Origin: Lentilactobacillus parakefiri
Lineage (GTDB): Bacteria > Bacillota > Bacilli > Lactobacillales > Lactobacillaceae
Assembly (NCBI RefSeq): GCF_002157585.1
Contig: NZ_BDGB01000072.1
Location: 43,876-107,875, forward strand
Direction of reading: 5' to 3'
Length of the DNA stretch: 64,000 bases
The notes under the pieces are model-generated. The model was given only the letters and a program-made list of their open reading frames with translations. It was not told the DNA's origin and made no database searches. The position numbers were made by a program, and so were the translations under genes. Shown here one piece after another: positions 25,256-33,999 of this stretch (within the stretch, counting starts at the first letter, position 1; each line of letters opens with the position of its first letter).

Positions 25256-26959
25256 TTAGGAATCTTTGATCTTTTGCTTTTCTTCATCGGCCAATTTCAA
25301 TAACTCGCTGGCATGCTCTTTGGTTAACTTGGTGATGGCTGTCCCGGAAAGCATCCTGGAAATTTCAGCAACGCTTTGCGCAGTTGTCAGTTCCGTAATC
25401 GTCGTGGTCGTCCGATCGTTAGCAATCTTTTTTTCAATAAAGTCATGATGATCACTCATCGCAGCAACTTGCGGTAAATGGGTAATACATAAGACTTGCG
25501 ATTTTTGCGAAATGGTATAAATTTTATTTCCAATGGCTTGAGCAACCCGCCCAGAAACGCCGGTATCAACTTCATCAAAGATAATCGATGTGACACCAGC
25601 TGCTTTGGCAAACATTGTCTTTAAAGCCAACATAATTCGGGATAGTTCCCCACCGGAAGCAGACTTGACGAGAGGCAGCATTTTCTCACCCGGATTGGTC
25701 TGAATATAAAATTCTACTCGATCAGCCCCCAGCCGATTTAGGGCACGATTTTGCTGAATATTGACCTCAAAGACCGCTTTATCCATATAAAGGTCAGATA
25801 ACTGCTGGTGAACGGCCTTTTCCAGTTTCTTCGCCCACCGATGACGGACATCTGAAATTTTAGTTGCCCGTTTAATTAAATCTGATTTGAGAGCCGCTAG
25901 TTGATTATCCAAATCGTCACTAGCTTCGGCATCTCCAGACATTTGTGCCAGTTCTTGCTTGATTTTGGCAAGGTATTCCAAAATTTGACTAACGGAGTCG
26001 CCATACTTGTGCTTCAATTGGTAGATGCTGTTGAGTCGCTGTTCAACTTGATCTAGTCGGTCCTGGTCGAATTCTAAATTGCTCAGCTGATCAGAAATCT
26101 GGCTGGCGACGTCTTGAAGCGCAAAAAAGGCGCCGGATAAATTATCCGAAATTTGTTTGTATTCCGGATCCAGCTCTTCGATATCCTGCATAGAACTCAT
26201 TGCCGAGCCAATAGAATCAATTGATCCACTGGCATCCTCATCGCCGTTAATTCCTTCATAACTTGCCAAAAGGGCGTCGTGAATCTTTTGAAAATTGTTT
26301 AGCCGGTCTCGTTCGGCAACTAAATCGGTATCTTCATTTTCGTGAAGATCGGCAGTTTGAATTTCTTTAATTTGAAATTTTAGCATATCGACTCGCTGAG
26401 CCCACTGCTTCTCGTTTTGATGCTTTTTTTGGTTTAAGTCCCGCAACTTGATGAATGTGTCATATTGAGCTTGATAAGATTGCAAAATGTCAGTTAATTC
26501 ATCTTCTGCATAGTCATCCAACAATTGAATGTGACGTTCCGGCCGCATCAACTCCTGATGATCGTTTTGACCTTGAATATCGACAATCGTCTCACCGATT
26601 CGTTTGAGAGTGGCAATATTAACCATAATGCCATTTACGCGACAGCTATTTCGGCCATTGGCAAAGATAACCCGTTCGATGATCACATTTCCGTCACTAT
26701 GATCAATACCAAGGTCATCTAAGACATTATATGTTGGGTTATCATCATGAAGGATGAAATTACCTTGAATGACGGCCTTAGAAGCACCAGTCCGAATCAG
26801 GTCAGGGGATCCCCTTCCGCCAACCAAGAGGCCGACAGCATCAATAATAATCGACTTTCCAGCACCGGTTTCACCTGTCAACACTGTCATCCCTGATTGA
26901 AAATCAATATCTAAATGTTCAATGATTGCAAAATCGGTAATTGATAATTCGAGTAACAT
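25256..26959 (-). CDS. recN: DNA repair protein RecN
   Basis: SMC-like ATPase recruited to double-strand breaks to aid recombinational repair. 567 residues: N-terminal Walker A GETGAGKSIIIDA, long coiled coils (about 150-350) and C-terminal ABC signature SASGGELSRIMLALK with Walker B SIIFDEVDTGVSG. Length is normal. It sits 22 nt downstream of argR, the usual ahrC-recN order. In contrast to the small gene at 24792, no GAAC-N4-GTTC is seen in the short argR-recN gap, so any SOS control would have to come from elsewhere. Confidence 0.97.
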   Translation of the reverse strand: MLLELSITDFAIIEHLDIDFQSGMTVLTGETGAGKSIIIDAVGLLVGGRGSPDLIRTGASKAVIQGNFILHDDNPTYNVLDDLGIDHSDGNVIIERVIFANGRNSCRVNGIMVNIATLKRIGETIVDIQGQNDHQELMRPERHIQLLDDYAEDELTDILQSYQAQYDTFIKLRDLNQKKHQNEKQWAQRVDMLKFQIKEIQTADLHENEDTDLVAERDRLNNFQKIHDALLASYEGINGDEDASGSIDSIGSAMSSMQDIEELDPEYKQISDNLSGAFFALQDVASQISDQLSNLEFDQDRLDQVEQRLNSIYQLKHKYGDSVSQILEYLAKIKQELAQMSGDAEASDDLDNQLAALKSDLIKRATKISDVRHRWAKKLEKAVHQQLSDLYMDKAVFEVNIQQNRALNRLGADRVEFYIQTNPGEKMLPLVKSASGGELSRIMLALKTMFAKAAGVTSIIFDEVDTGVSGRVAQAIGNKIYTISQKSQVLCITHLPQVAAMSDHHDFIEKKIANDRTTTTITELTTAQSVAEISRMLSGTAITKLTKEHASELLKLADEEKQKIKDS

Positions 26960-26981
26960 GTCTTCAACCTCTCAATAATCC

Positions 26982-27443
26982 TTAATCAGTTCCTAACATA
27001 CTATTGATCTGATTGCGCATATTAATCGCATCGGCTTCAGTTTTGCCAATAATCAAGACCGTGTTGTCATCGCCGAGGGTGCCGAAAATCCCGCTATAGT
27101 TCATCTGGTACATCAAACTAGAAATGACTGGCCCACTACCAGGTAAGACCTTCATAAAGACCAACTTGTCTTGTGAATCAACTGACACAAAGGAGTCCCG
27201 GATGGATTGCACCAGTTTTTTTTCGGTGTCGATATTTTTTTGAGTCGGCAAACTGTACCGATACCCACCAGTAACGGAAGGAACCTTAACCAATTGCATA
27301 TCCTTAATGTCTCGCGAAACAGTCGCTTGAGTCACTTTGATCCCTTGCTTATCCAGTAGTGAGACAAAATCTTCCTGCCGTTGAATATTATTACTTGCCA
27401 GTAATTGTTTGATTAGCCTTTGGCGTTCTTTCTTACGCATCAT
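26982..27443 (-). CDS. argR: Arginine repressor ArgR/AhrC
   Basis: Arginine-sensing hexameric repressor/activator of arginine synthesis and breakdown. 153 residues: N-terminal winged helix (KKERQRLIKQLLASNNI...VTQATVSRDIKDMQLVKVP) and C-terminal oligomerisation/arginine-binding domain with GTLGDDNTVLIIGK. Start at one of two adjacent ATGs (27443/27440) after GGGGGTG. A near-perfect ARG box (27464-27477) lies just upstream, pointing to autoregulation. It sits between tlyA and recN as in Bacillus; lactobacilli often carry a second argR elsewhere. Confidence 0.95.
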   Translation of the reverse strand: MMRKKERQRLIKQLLASNNIQRQEDFVSLLDKQGIKVTQATVSRDIKDMQLVKVPSVTGGYRYSLPTQKNIDTEKKLVQSIRDSFVSVDSQDKLVFMKVLPGSGPVISSLMYQMNYSGIFGTLGDDNTVLIIGKTEADAINMRNQINSMLGTD

Positions 27444-27463
27444 TACACCCCCAACAATAAAAT

Positions 27464-27477
27464 TGAATAAAAATACA
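27464..27477. promoter_or_regulatory. ARG box upstream of argR
   Basis: TGAATAAAAATACA fits the ArgR operator core TGNATWWWWATNCA at every position. It occupies the 37-nt gap between the tlyA stop and the argR start. Confidence 0.65.
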
Positions 27478-27480
27478 GGT

Positions 27481-28296
27481 TTAAGAACCCTTTAATTCAG
27501 AATAAGCGTTCTCGATGACTTTTTCAATCGAAACATTTGGTGACATGACCGGTTGATCATCAGATTCTAATTCAACTAGGAATTCAATATTCCCAGCGCC
27601 CCCTTTGATCGGCGAGAAATCAAGGTTTTGAACTGAGTACCCGTTGGCAACGGCAAAGTTCAGAATCTTTTCCAAAACCATTTTATGAACGGCAGGATCT
27701 TTAACGATCCCATGTTTACCAACATTCGCTTTGCCAGCCTCAAACTGGGGCTTAATTAACGCAACAACGTGCCCATTTTTAGTAAGGATCTCTTTTAAGG
27801 GTGGTAAGATCAATTCTAAGGAAATAAATGACACGTCAATTGAAGCAAACTGTGGCTGCCCTTGCGTAAAGTCAGCCAGTTTGCTGTATCTAAAATTCGT
27901 ATGCTCCATGACGACCACCCGCGGATCCTCCCGCAGTTTCCAAACTAACTGGTTACTGCCAACATCCAGAGCATAGCTCAATTTAGCACCACTTTGCAGC
28001 ATAACGTCCGTAAACCCACCGGTTGATGAACCGATGTCTAATACGGTTAGTCCCTTGACATCCAGATGAAATACTTTGAGGGCCTTCTCAAGTTTTAATC
28101 CACCACGACTGACGTAAGGCATTTGTTTGCCTTTGAGATGCAGATCAGTATCAACTGGAATTTTAGTTCCCGGCTTATCCAAACGTTCTTCGTTATCACC
28201 GAGAATCTCCCCCGCCATTACTGCTCGTTTAGCCTTCTCCCGGGTGTCAAATAACCCTTGAGTGACCAATAATACATCGACTCGTTGCTTTTCCAT
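27481..28296 (-). CDS. tlyA: TlyA family rRNA 2'-O-methyltransferase (YqxC)
   Basis: 271 residues: an N-terminal S4 RNA-binding domain (RVDVLLVTQGLFDTREKAKRAVMAGEI) and an FtsJ-type SAM domain (VLDIGSSTGGFTDVMLQSGA, YALDVGSNQL, DVSFISLELILP, ALIKPQFEAGK). Relatives methylate 16S and/or 23S rRNA at cytidine 2'-O positions; some are described as haemolysins, which the domain make-up does not support. ATG at 28296, 1 nt after ispA's stop region, so coupled. Gene order ispA-tlyA-argR-recN is conserved, without dxs. Confidence 0.92.
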   Translation of the reverse strand: MEKQRVDVLLVTQGLFDTREKAKRAVMAGEILGDNEERLDKPGTKIPVDTDLHLKGKQMPYVSRGGLKLEKALKVFHLDVKGLTVLDIGSSTGGFTDVMLQSGAKLSYALDVGSNQLVWKLREDPRVVVMEHTNFRYSKLADFTQGQPQFASIDVSFISLELILPPLKEILTKNGHVVALIKPQFEAGKANVGKHGIVKDPAVHKMVLEKILNFAVANGYSVQNLDFSPIKGGAGNIEFLVELESDDQPVMSPNVSIEKVIENAYSELKGS

Positions 28297-28297
28297 A

Positions 28298-29191
28298 TTA
28301 CTTTTCGTCCTTATTTTTAAAATAACTTGTAAAATCGTTTAACAAGCTGTTATCAATCGATAAATCGTCGCCGGCAGTTGTGAGTGCTTGTTGAGCAGCA
28401 GCCACAGTCTGGTGGAGCATTTCATACGACTTAGTTAAGCCAACCAGGTTGGGATACGTATTCTTGTTTGCATCTTGGTGAACCGGTTTGCCAATTTCAG
28501 CTTCGGTTCCGACCACGTCCAAAATGTCATCATAAATTTGGTAAGCTTCCCCAAATTTTTCGGCAAAAGTTAACATTGCTTCACGCTTTTCGGAAATGAC
28601 CCGTCCCATAATTAGCCCCGCCTCGACAGCATAACGAATCAAAGCACCGGTTTTATGACGGTCCAGTTTTTGAAGGCCCGTCAACGATAACCGAGTGCCC
28701 TCATATTCGATGTCGTCTGCTTGCCCTGAAACCATTCCGTGGGGACCGGCAGCTTTGGCAAGCGCCAAAGTAAGCTCCGCCTGGGTTTGACTATCGAAAT
28801 CATTATCCACCAACCATTGAAATGCCAGTGGTTGAAGACCGTCACCAGCAAGGGTCGCCATCCCAGCACCAAATTTAATATGATTGGTTGGCTTTCCCCG
28901 TCTAAGATCGTCATTATCCATGGCCGGCAAATCATCATGAATCAATGAATAGGAATGCATTAATTCCAAGGCACAGCTGGCCTTTAACGCGGAGTGGTCA
29001 ATTGGATCGCCCAAGCTGGTCAAGACGGCCAGTGTCAGAAGTGGGCGCAAGCGTTTTCCACCAGCATTCACTGAATAGCTCATAGCTGCTGTTAAGGTCT
29101 TTTGATCAGCATCTTTTTCAATCTCGTTTTCCAATACATCATTAATTTTTGGAATCCACAACTGTTCAAGGTCAGTTAGTTTGGTTGCCAT
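28298..29191 (-). CDS. ispA: Polyprenyl (farnesyl) diphosphate synthase
   Basis: Condenses DMAPP with IPP to geranyl and farnesyl diphosphate, the precursor of undecaprenyl carriers. 297 residues: first aspartate-rich motif HDDLPAMDNDDLRRGKPTNH, second motif YQIYDDILDV, and GGKRLRP near the start. The start is set at ATG 29191 (MATKLTDLEQ) preceded by AAGGATGG, overlapping the xseB end by 20 nt; the open frame to 29242 reads xseB's own coding DNA. dxs, its Bacillus neighbour, is absent. Confidence 0.94.
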   Translation of the reverse strand: MATKLTDLEQLWIPKINDVLENEIEKDADQKTLTAAMSYSVNAGGKRLRPLLTLAVLTSLGDPIDHSALKASCALELMHSYSLIHDDLPAMDNDDLRRGKPTNHIKFGAGMATLAGDGLQPLAFQWLVDNDFDSQTQAELTLALAKAAGPHGMVSGQADDIEYEGTRLSLTGLQKLDRHKTGALIRYAVEAGLIMGRVISEKREAMLTFAEKFGEAYQIYDDILDVVGTEAEIGKPVHQDANKNTYPNLVGLTKSYEMLHQTVAAAQQALTTAGDDLSIDNSLLNDFTSYFKNKDEK

Positions 29192-29438
29192 CGCTACCAT
29201 CCTTCTCATCTTTAGGCGCTTCAAAAGCCACCTCGTTGCCATCTTTGTCCATCATTTTGGCCATTGTGTGTTCTGCCTTGGTTAAAGTGTCTTGAAGCTG
29301 TTCACTCAATTGAATTCCGGTTTTAAATTTGGCCATCGACTCTTCCAAGGAGACGTTTCCCTGCTCTAATTGGTTAACAATTGTCTCCAGTTCGGTCATT
29401 TTTTCCTCAAAGGTTTGATTAGCTTGTTTGTCAGACAT
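29172..29438 (-). CDS. xseB: Exodeoxyribonuclease VII small subunit
   Basis: 88-residue helical-hairpin subunit that binds the large subunit XseA. Core FEEKMTELETIVNQLEQGNVSLEESMAKFKTGIQLSEQ is diagnostic. ATG at 29438 follows AAGGAGAAA and lies one base after the xseA stop. An open frame upstream to 29522 overlaps xseA and is not the start. The acidic tail after residue 70 is variable. Confidence 0.95.
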   Translation of the reverse strand: MSDKQANQTFEEKMTELETIVNQLEQGNVSLEESMAKFKTGIQLSEQLQDTLTKAEHTMAKMMDKDGNEVAFEAPKDEKDGSDGNQTN

Positions 29439-29439
29439 A

Positions 29440-30795
29440 TTATTTCTCCTTCTTTGCATTAATCTTGTTGACAGAAGCGTTGACAGAAGCGTTGACGGTA
29501 CCATCACTGAAATGGACATCAATTGTTTGACTGTGCAAATCAGCGACCCGTTTGATCAATTGCCCCTGTTCGTCAGTTGTATACGTATAACCTCGACTGA
29601 GGATCTTCAGCGGGCTCAAATGGTCGAGTGATCCAACCAACATCTGGTAATGTTGGGAAACATTTTTCAGATTCTGAGTCGTTGCCCGATTGAGGCGGTC
29701 TTTAAGGGTTCCCAATTTTTGCTGTTGTTCTTTGATGGTATAGGTTGGCGCCACGAGTCTCAGGCGTAACTTGAGGTCGTTAAAGCGTTCCTTTTGCTTA
29801 CCCGTAATTTTGTCAGATTGATTGTAGAGTCGTTGATTCAATAAATCCAATCGTTGAGAGAAAGTTTCATAAATCCGCTGCGGGGACGTAAAAACCGTTG
29901 ACTGCTGGAGTCGCTTCAAACGCAACTTATTCGCTTGAACCACTTGGTAAGTCGCATTGATAATCCGATTTTGAGTCGTTCTCAAGTCGACTAACACCTG
30001 GTCAAGACGTGGAACGGCCAGTTCAGCAGCCGCAGTTGGCGTCGCTGCACGAACATCCGCAACTAAATCAGCAATGGTCGTGTCAGTTTCGTGGCCAACC
30101 GAGGAAATCACTGGAATTTTACTTGCAACAATCGCTCTGGCAACATTTTCCTCATTAAAGGGCCATAAGTCCTCAATCGAGCCACCACCACGGCCGACAA
30201 TTAGGGTATCAAAACTCCCTAGTTGATTGACCCGCTCAATCTGTCGGACGATGTCTTCACTCGCCTCGGCTCCTTGAACCAGTGCCGGAAACAGGACAAT
30301 CTGAGCAATCGGATAGCGACGCCGAACGGTGGTAATAATATCACGAATCACCGCACCACTGGGCGAAGTGACAACCGCAATCCTTTTAGGAAATTGGGTC
30401 AGTGGCTGCTTGGGCAAATTAAACAATCCTTCAGCAGACAGCTTTTGTTTGAGTTGCTCATAAGCTTGATATAGTTGACCGACGCCGTCAGGTTCCATCT
30501 GTTCGACGTAGATCTGATAACTTCCGCTCGGCTCATAGACTGAAATATGTCCCACAACTAGAACTTTCATTCCTTCTTCGGGAGTGAACTTTAGCCGGTT
30601 GAAAGCCGATTTAAACATGATTGCACTAATTTTAGCGTGATCATCTTTTAAGCTAAAATACTGGTGGGCATTCGGTCGTAGTCGAAAATTGGAGATTTCC
30701 CCAGTGAGGTATACCTTAGTTAAATACGGATCAACATCGAATTTTCTTTTAATATATTTTGTTAAGGCGCTAACGGTTAAATAATCATTCGCCAC
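29440..30795 (-). CDS. xseA: Exodeoxyribonuclease VII large subunit
   Basis: Degrades single-stranded DNA in both directions with XseB, in mismatch and damage repair. 451 residues: N-terminal OB fold (VYLTGEISNFRLRPNAHQYFSLKD), catalytic domain (VTSPSGAVIRDIITTVRRR, VGRGGGSIEDLWPFNEE, ISSVGHETDTTIADLVADVRAATPTAAAE), and a coiled-coil C-terminus. The start is GTG at 30795 (GGAG eight nt upstream) rather than TTG at 30801; both overlap folD. Near the 3' end a 12-bp direct repeat encodes VNASVNASVN. Confidence 0.95.
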   Translation of the reverse strand: MANDYLTVSALTKYIKRKFDVDPYLTKVYLTGEISNFRLRPNAHQYFSLKDDHAKISAIMFKSAFNRLKFTPEEGMKVLVVGHISVYEPSGSYQIYVEQMEPDGVGQLYQAYEQLKQKLSAEGLFNLPKQPLTQFPKRIAVVTSPSGAVIRDIITTVRRRYPIAQIVLFPALVQGAEASEDIVRQIERVNQLGSFDTLIVGRGGGSIEDLWPFNEENVARAIVASKIPVISSVGHETDTTIADLVADVRAATPTAAAELAVPRLDQVLVDLRTTQNRIINATYQVVQANKLRLKRLQQSTVFTSPQRIYETFSQRLDLLNQRLYNQSDKITGKQKERFNDLKLRLRLVAPTYTIKEQQQKLGTLKDRLNRATTQNLKNVSQHYQMLVGSLDHLSPLKILSRGYTYTTDEQGQLIKRVADLHSQTIDVHFSDGTVNASVNASVNKINAKKEK

Positions 30796-31651
30796 GTTCA
30801 AGGCTCCATTCTGCTAAATCAACGGTTTGCTGCATCAAGGTCGCAATTGTCATTGGGCCAACACCTCCTGGAACCGGTGTGATGTAAGAAACTTTATCAA
30901 ACAAGTCATCATAATCGGTATCCCCTACTAGATGACCTTCTTCGTTAATGTTTTGACCAACATCAATAATCACGGCTCCCGGTTTGACATCGTCTTTTGT
31001 CACGGTGTGGAGGCTACCAGTTGCTGAAACAATCACATCGGCATTCTTCGTATACTCAGTAATATCTTTTGTTAATAGGTGGAGAATCGAGACCGAAGCG
31101 CCGGCATTTAACATCAATGCAGCCATCGGTTTGCCAACAATGGCACTGCGACCGATCATCACCGTGTTCTTCCCTTTCAAATCAATGTTATATTCTTTGA
31201 ACATTGTCATCACACCCTTGGGCGTGCATGCCACTGGGTACTTGGTTGAGTCATTTAAGTATAACTTGCCAACGTTGATTGGATGAAAGCCGTCGACATC
31301 TTTTTCAGGCAAAATGGAACGTGTAATCTGCTTTTCATTAATTTGTTTTGGTAGTGGGTCCTGCACCAGAATCCCCGTAATCTTAGGACTTTGGTTGTAG
31401 GCCTGGACAACGTTTAGCAGTTCTTGCTGTGTGATCGTATCAGGCAATTCTCTGACGATTGAATAGATCCCTAATCGTTCGGCTGTCCGGTGTTTATTTC
31501 TAACATAGCGCTGACTGGCCGGATCCGTTCCAACGATGATTACAACTAACCCTGGTGTGATTCCGTGTTGATCCTGAAGTTGTTTTACCCGGTCACTCGT
31601 TTGTGAGTTTAACTTCTTTGCCAATGCCTTACCATCAATAATCGTTGCCAT
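30785..31651 (-). CDS. folD: Bifunctional methylenetetrahydrofolate dehydrogenase/cyclohydrolase FolD
   Basis: Interconverts 5,10-methylene-THF and 10-formyl-THF, supplying formyl groups to purine synthesis and Fmt. 288 residues: catalytic Lys in YVRNKHRTAERLGI, GILVQDPLPKQINE, PEKDVDGFHPINVG, the NADP-binding IGRSAIVGKPMAALM and PVPGGVGPMTIATLMQQT. ATG at 31651 with GAAGGAG. It overlaps the xseA start by 11 nt (coupled), while the gap to nusB holds a terminator, so folD begins a new transcription unit or is fed by read-through. Confidence 0.97.
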   Translation of the reverse strand: MATIIDGKALAKKLNSQTSDRVKQLQDQHGITPGLVVIIVGTDPASQRYVRNKHRTAERLGIYSIVRELPDTITQQELLNVVQAYNQSPKITGILVQDPLPKQINEKQITRSILPEKDVDGFHPINVGKLYLNDSTKYPVACTPKGVMTMFKEYNIDLKGKNTVMIGRSAIVGKPMAALMLNAGASVSILHLLTKDITEYTKNADVIVSATGSLHTVTKDDVKPGAVIIDVGQNINEEGHLVGDTDYDDLFDKVSYITPVPGGVGPMTIATLMQQTVDLAEWSLERGE

Positions 31652-31696
31652 TTAGAAATCGCTCCTTCATATTTTTGTTGTTAGGAAATCATATGT

Positions 31697-31735
31697 ACAA
31701 AAAAATAGATTTACACATGTGTAAATCTATTTTAC
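31697..31735 (-). terminator. Terminator after nusB
   Basis: Perfect 15-bp arms (31702-31716 and 31719-31733, AAAATAGATTTACAC and complement) around AT, followed on the minus strand by a run of seven T. It overlaps the last codons of nusB and closes the efp-yqhY-nusB unit. Confidence 0.85.
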
Positions 31736-32140
31736 CAGTTCTTCTAAAGCATGTGACAAAATCCCGTTAACAAATTTTCGTGAACGGTCGTCACTAAACT
31801 TCTTTGCAAGTTCAATTGCTTCGTTGATTGATACCTTGGCAGGCATGTCATCGACGTAAACCATCTCATAGATCGCAATCTCCAAGATGATTAAATCGGT
31901 TCGGGCAATGCGCCCAAGTGACCAGCTGGCAGCTAAATATTTTTCAATTGTGTGATCAATTTCGGCCTTGTGTTCCAAAACCCCAGAGATCAATTGATGC
32001 AAATATTCAGGGTAGTCGTCGCCGTATTTACCGCTTGTCAAAACCTGGAAAAAATCTTTCCAATCAGTTTGATCGTTAGTATTTAAGGCGAATAACGTTT
32101 GGAACGCAATTTCTCTGATTTGGTGTCGTGTTAGTTCCAC
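31727..32140 (-). CDS. nusB: Transcription antitermination factor NusB
   Basis: Binds boxA with NusE (S10) during rRNA transcription antitermination. 137 residues, all-helical, with LTRHQIREIAFQTLFALN at the start and ARTDLIILEIAIYEM...VSINEAIELAKKFSDDRSRKFVNGIL at the end. Its GTG start shares one base with the TAG stop of the Asp23 gene, so translation is tightly coupled. Order efp-yqhY-nusB-folD is conserved. Confidence 0.96.
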   Translation of the reverse strand: MELTRHQIREIAFQTLFALNTNDQTDWKDFFQVLTSGKYGDDYPEYLHQLISGVLEHKAEIDHTIEKYLAASWSLGRIARTDLIILEIAIYEMVYVDDMPAKVSINEAIELAKKFSDDRSRKFVNGILSHALEELVK

Positions 32141-32577
32141 TATTCCTCACCATTTTCTTCTTCGCCAGCAAAGGGGTTATTCGGATCAACCGTACTGGTG
32201 GATTTTTCCGGAATCACTCCTTGAACGTGTACATTGACTTCGGTTACCTTCAAACCGGTCATAAACAACATCTGTTGCTCAACCTGGCTTTGAATTTCCA
32301 GTGCAACTTTAGGAACAGAAACGCCATAATTTAAGTATACATAAACGTCGATGGTTAATTCTTCGTCGGTGTAGGTTAAATTAACGCCTTTGCCGTGTTC
32401 CTTTCTTCTTCCAAGAAGTTCATTCACACTTGTTGAAAACGAGCCACGCATCCGGTTAACGCCGTCAATTTGTGATGTCGCCACCCCAGCAATAATTTCA
32501 AGTACGTTAGGTGCGATCTCAATTTTGCCAAGTTCGGGATCATTTGAATGAAGAATGATATTCGTGTCTTCAGCCAT
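32140..32577 (-). CDS. Asp23/Gls24 family protein (YqhY)
   Basis: 145 residues, second Asp23 family member in the window. Core ELGKIEIAPNVLEIIAGVATSQIDGV, then VYLNYGVSVPKVALEIQSQVEQQM and VTEVNVHVQGVIPE. YqhY in Bacillus is linked to control of acetyl-CoA carboxylase and lies beside accB/accC; those genes are absent at this site, where efp follows directly upstream. It has an acidic C-terminal tail (EEENGEE). Function otherwise unknown. Confidence 0.9.
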   Translation of the reverse strand: MAEDTNIILHSNDPELGKIEIAPNVLEIIAGVATSQIDGVNRMRGSFSTSVNELLGRRKEHGKGVNLTYTDEELTIDVYVYLNYGVSVPKVALEIQSQVEQQMLFMTGLKVTEVNVHVQGVIPEKSTSTVDPNNPFAGEEENGEE

Positions 32578-32608
32578 TATAAAGCCTCCGTTTCAGATCA
32601 ATCGGATA

Positions 32609-33169
32609 CTATGCCCGTGAAATATAAGTCCCGTCGGTGGTGTTGATCGTTAGCTTGTCACCTTGGTTAACAAAGAATGGCACTTGTAAGGTTAGTCCAG
32701 TGGTCATCGTTGCGGGTTTGGAACCACCTGAAGCGGTATCGCCTTTGATACCCGGTTCAGTGGCAGCGACTTCGAGGACGACGGTATTTGGTAATTCAAT
32801 CCCCAAAGTTTCATTGCCGTATTGAATGACTTGAACTTCCATGTTTTCTTGTAAATAGTTCAATTCACTTTTAATTTGTTCGGCAGGAATTGAAATTTGA
32901 TCATAAGTATCCATATCCATGAAGACATGTTGATCACCGTCGGCATACAAATATTGCATCTTGCGGGTATCAATTTGTGCCTGTTCCATCTTAGCGCCTG
33001 AACGGAAAGTCTTTTCTTGAACGGCACCAGTCCGTAAGTTCTTCAGCTTTGAACGGACGAATGCCCCTCCCTTACCAGGCTTAACGTGTTGGAAACTCAA
33101 AATCCGCCAAATTGCGTTATCGACCACGATGGTTAAACCATTTTTAAAATCAGCAGTTGAAATTGCCAT
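32609..33169 (-). CDS. efp: Translation elongation factor P
   Basis: Rescues ribosomes stalled on polyproline stretches. 186 residues, three beta-barrel domains. The domain I tip is PGKGGAFVR, with Lys33 at the site that is modified in many bacteria; whether it is modified here cannot be seen. Later motifs [30 protein letters not shown] are the EF-P signature. ATG at 33169 with AGGAGG. The pepP aminopeptidase often found beside it in lactobacilli is not present. Confidence 0.97.
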   Translation of the reverse strand: MAISTADFKNGLTIVVDNAIWRILSFQHVKPGKGGAFVRSKLKNLRTGAVQEKTFRSGAKMEQAQIDTRKMQYLYADGDQHVFMDMDTYDQISIPAEQIKSELNYLQENMEVQVIQYGNETLGIELPNTVVLEVAATEPGIKGDTASGGSKPATMTTGLTLQVPFFVNQGDKLTINTTDGTYISRA

Positions 33170-33263
33170 TGTTGTTCCTCCTAAATGTAATGTAACATAA
33201 ATAGATTATATAATACTTTCGGTCAAAATAGCCAATGAAAATGGTATCTTGATCCTAGGCAAT

Positions 33264-33301
33264 TAAAAAGCTGGGATGCAAAACACATGTTTTGTCCCAG
33301 C
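33264..33301 (-). terminator. Terminator after rpmA
   Basis: GCTGGGA / TCCCAGC arms with inner CAAAACA / TGTTTTG, followed by TTTTT on the minus strand (33265-33269). It closes the rplU-prp-rpmA operon before efp. Confidence 0.85.
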
Positions 33302-33323
33302 CTCTTTAATTAAACTATTGTGC

Positions 33324-33617
33324 TTACTTTGCAGCTTCAGCAACTGGATAAACTGAAACCTGACGCTTGTCGCGTCCTTTTCTTTCGAAACGAACAACGC
33401 CATCAACGACCGCAAACAATGTATCATCATTACCACGCTTAACATTGTTTCCTGGGTAAATATGAGTTCCACGTTGACGATAGATGATTGATCCGCTGTG
33501 AACTGATGAGCCGTCAGCAGCCTTCGTACCTAAACGACGACCAGCTGAGTTACGACCGTTGGCAGTTGACCCACCACCTTTATGGTGAGAGAAGAATTGT
33601 AAATTCATTGCTAACAT
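33324..33617 (-). CDS. rpmA: 50S ribosomal protein L27 (with cleavable N-terminus)
   Basis: 97 residues. The N-terminus [22 protein letters not shown] carries the Firmicute extension ending in NLQFF, which Prp removes so that the mature S-H-H-K tail can reach the peptidyl-transferase centre. The rest ([34 protein letters not shown]) is standard. ATG at 33617 with GGAGGTG; a second ATG three codons on would also keep the cleavage site. The protease gene is next door. Confidence 0.97.
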   Translation of the reverse strand: MLAMNLQFFSHHKGGGSTANGRNSAGRRLGTKAADGSSVHSGSIIYRQRGTHIYPGNNVKRGNDDTLFAVVDGVVRFERKGRDKRQVSVYPVAEAAK

Positions 33618-33634
33618 AGGTTTACACCTCCAGA

Positions 33635-33979
33635 TTAATTAATTGATTTTGCTGTGTTTAACTTAATATACTTACTATAACTATCGGCTATATCAGCCAT
33701 TCCGTTCGCAAAAGTATTCAAAACTGCATCAGCTTGAATACTTTTCTTGGAATCATTGACAACTGGTATATTGACTGACAAATAGCCACCATTATCATCG
33801 TCACTGTCGACATCCACATTCAATCCGACCACCTCTTGGAGGCCGTTAACCGTTGTGATGCTTAACACTGAAACCGCGGAGCAGACAATGTCTTGTCCAT
33901 ACTCACCTGCATCGGCATGACCGGTGATGGTGAATCCACTTACGTGACCACGGTAACGTTTGATGGTTGCTTTAATCAT
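33635..33979 (-). CDS. prp: Ribosomal-processing cysteine protease Prp
   Basis: 114-residue protease that trims the N-terminus of L27. The catalytic pair is visible: His in [15 protein letters not shown] and Cys in [14 protein letters not shown] at 33979 follows GAGGTG at 6 nt (a GTG upstream would overlap that site). Located between rplU and rpmA in all Firmicutes with an extended L27; no catalytic residue is missing. Confidence 0.96.
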   Translation of the reverse strand: MIKATIKRYRGHVSGFTITGHADAGEYGQDIVCSAVSVLSITTVNGLQEVVGLNVDVDSDDDNGGYLSVNIPVVNDSKKSIQADAVLNTFANGMADIADSYSKYIKLNTAKSIN

Positions 33980-33999
33980 ATCAGTCACCTCAGAGTTAA

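Noticed and set aside
26960..26981. LexA box in front of recN
   Set aside because: No GAAC-N4-GTTC is present in the 22-nt gap; recN appears to be transcribed from argR or further upstream.
29464..29492. CRISPR-like repeat
   Set aside because: Only two 12-bp units in direct tandem, inside a gene, with no spacers.
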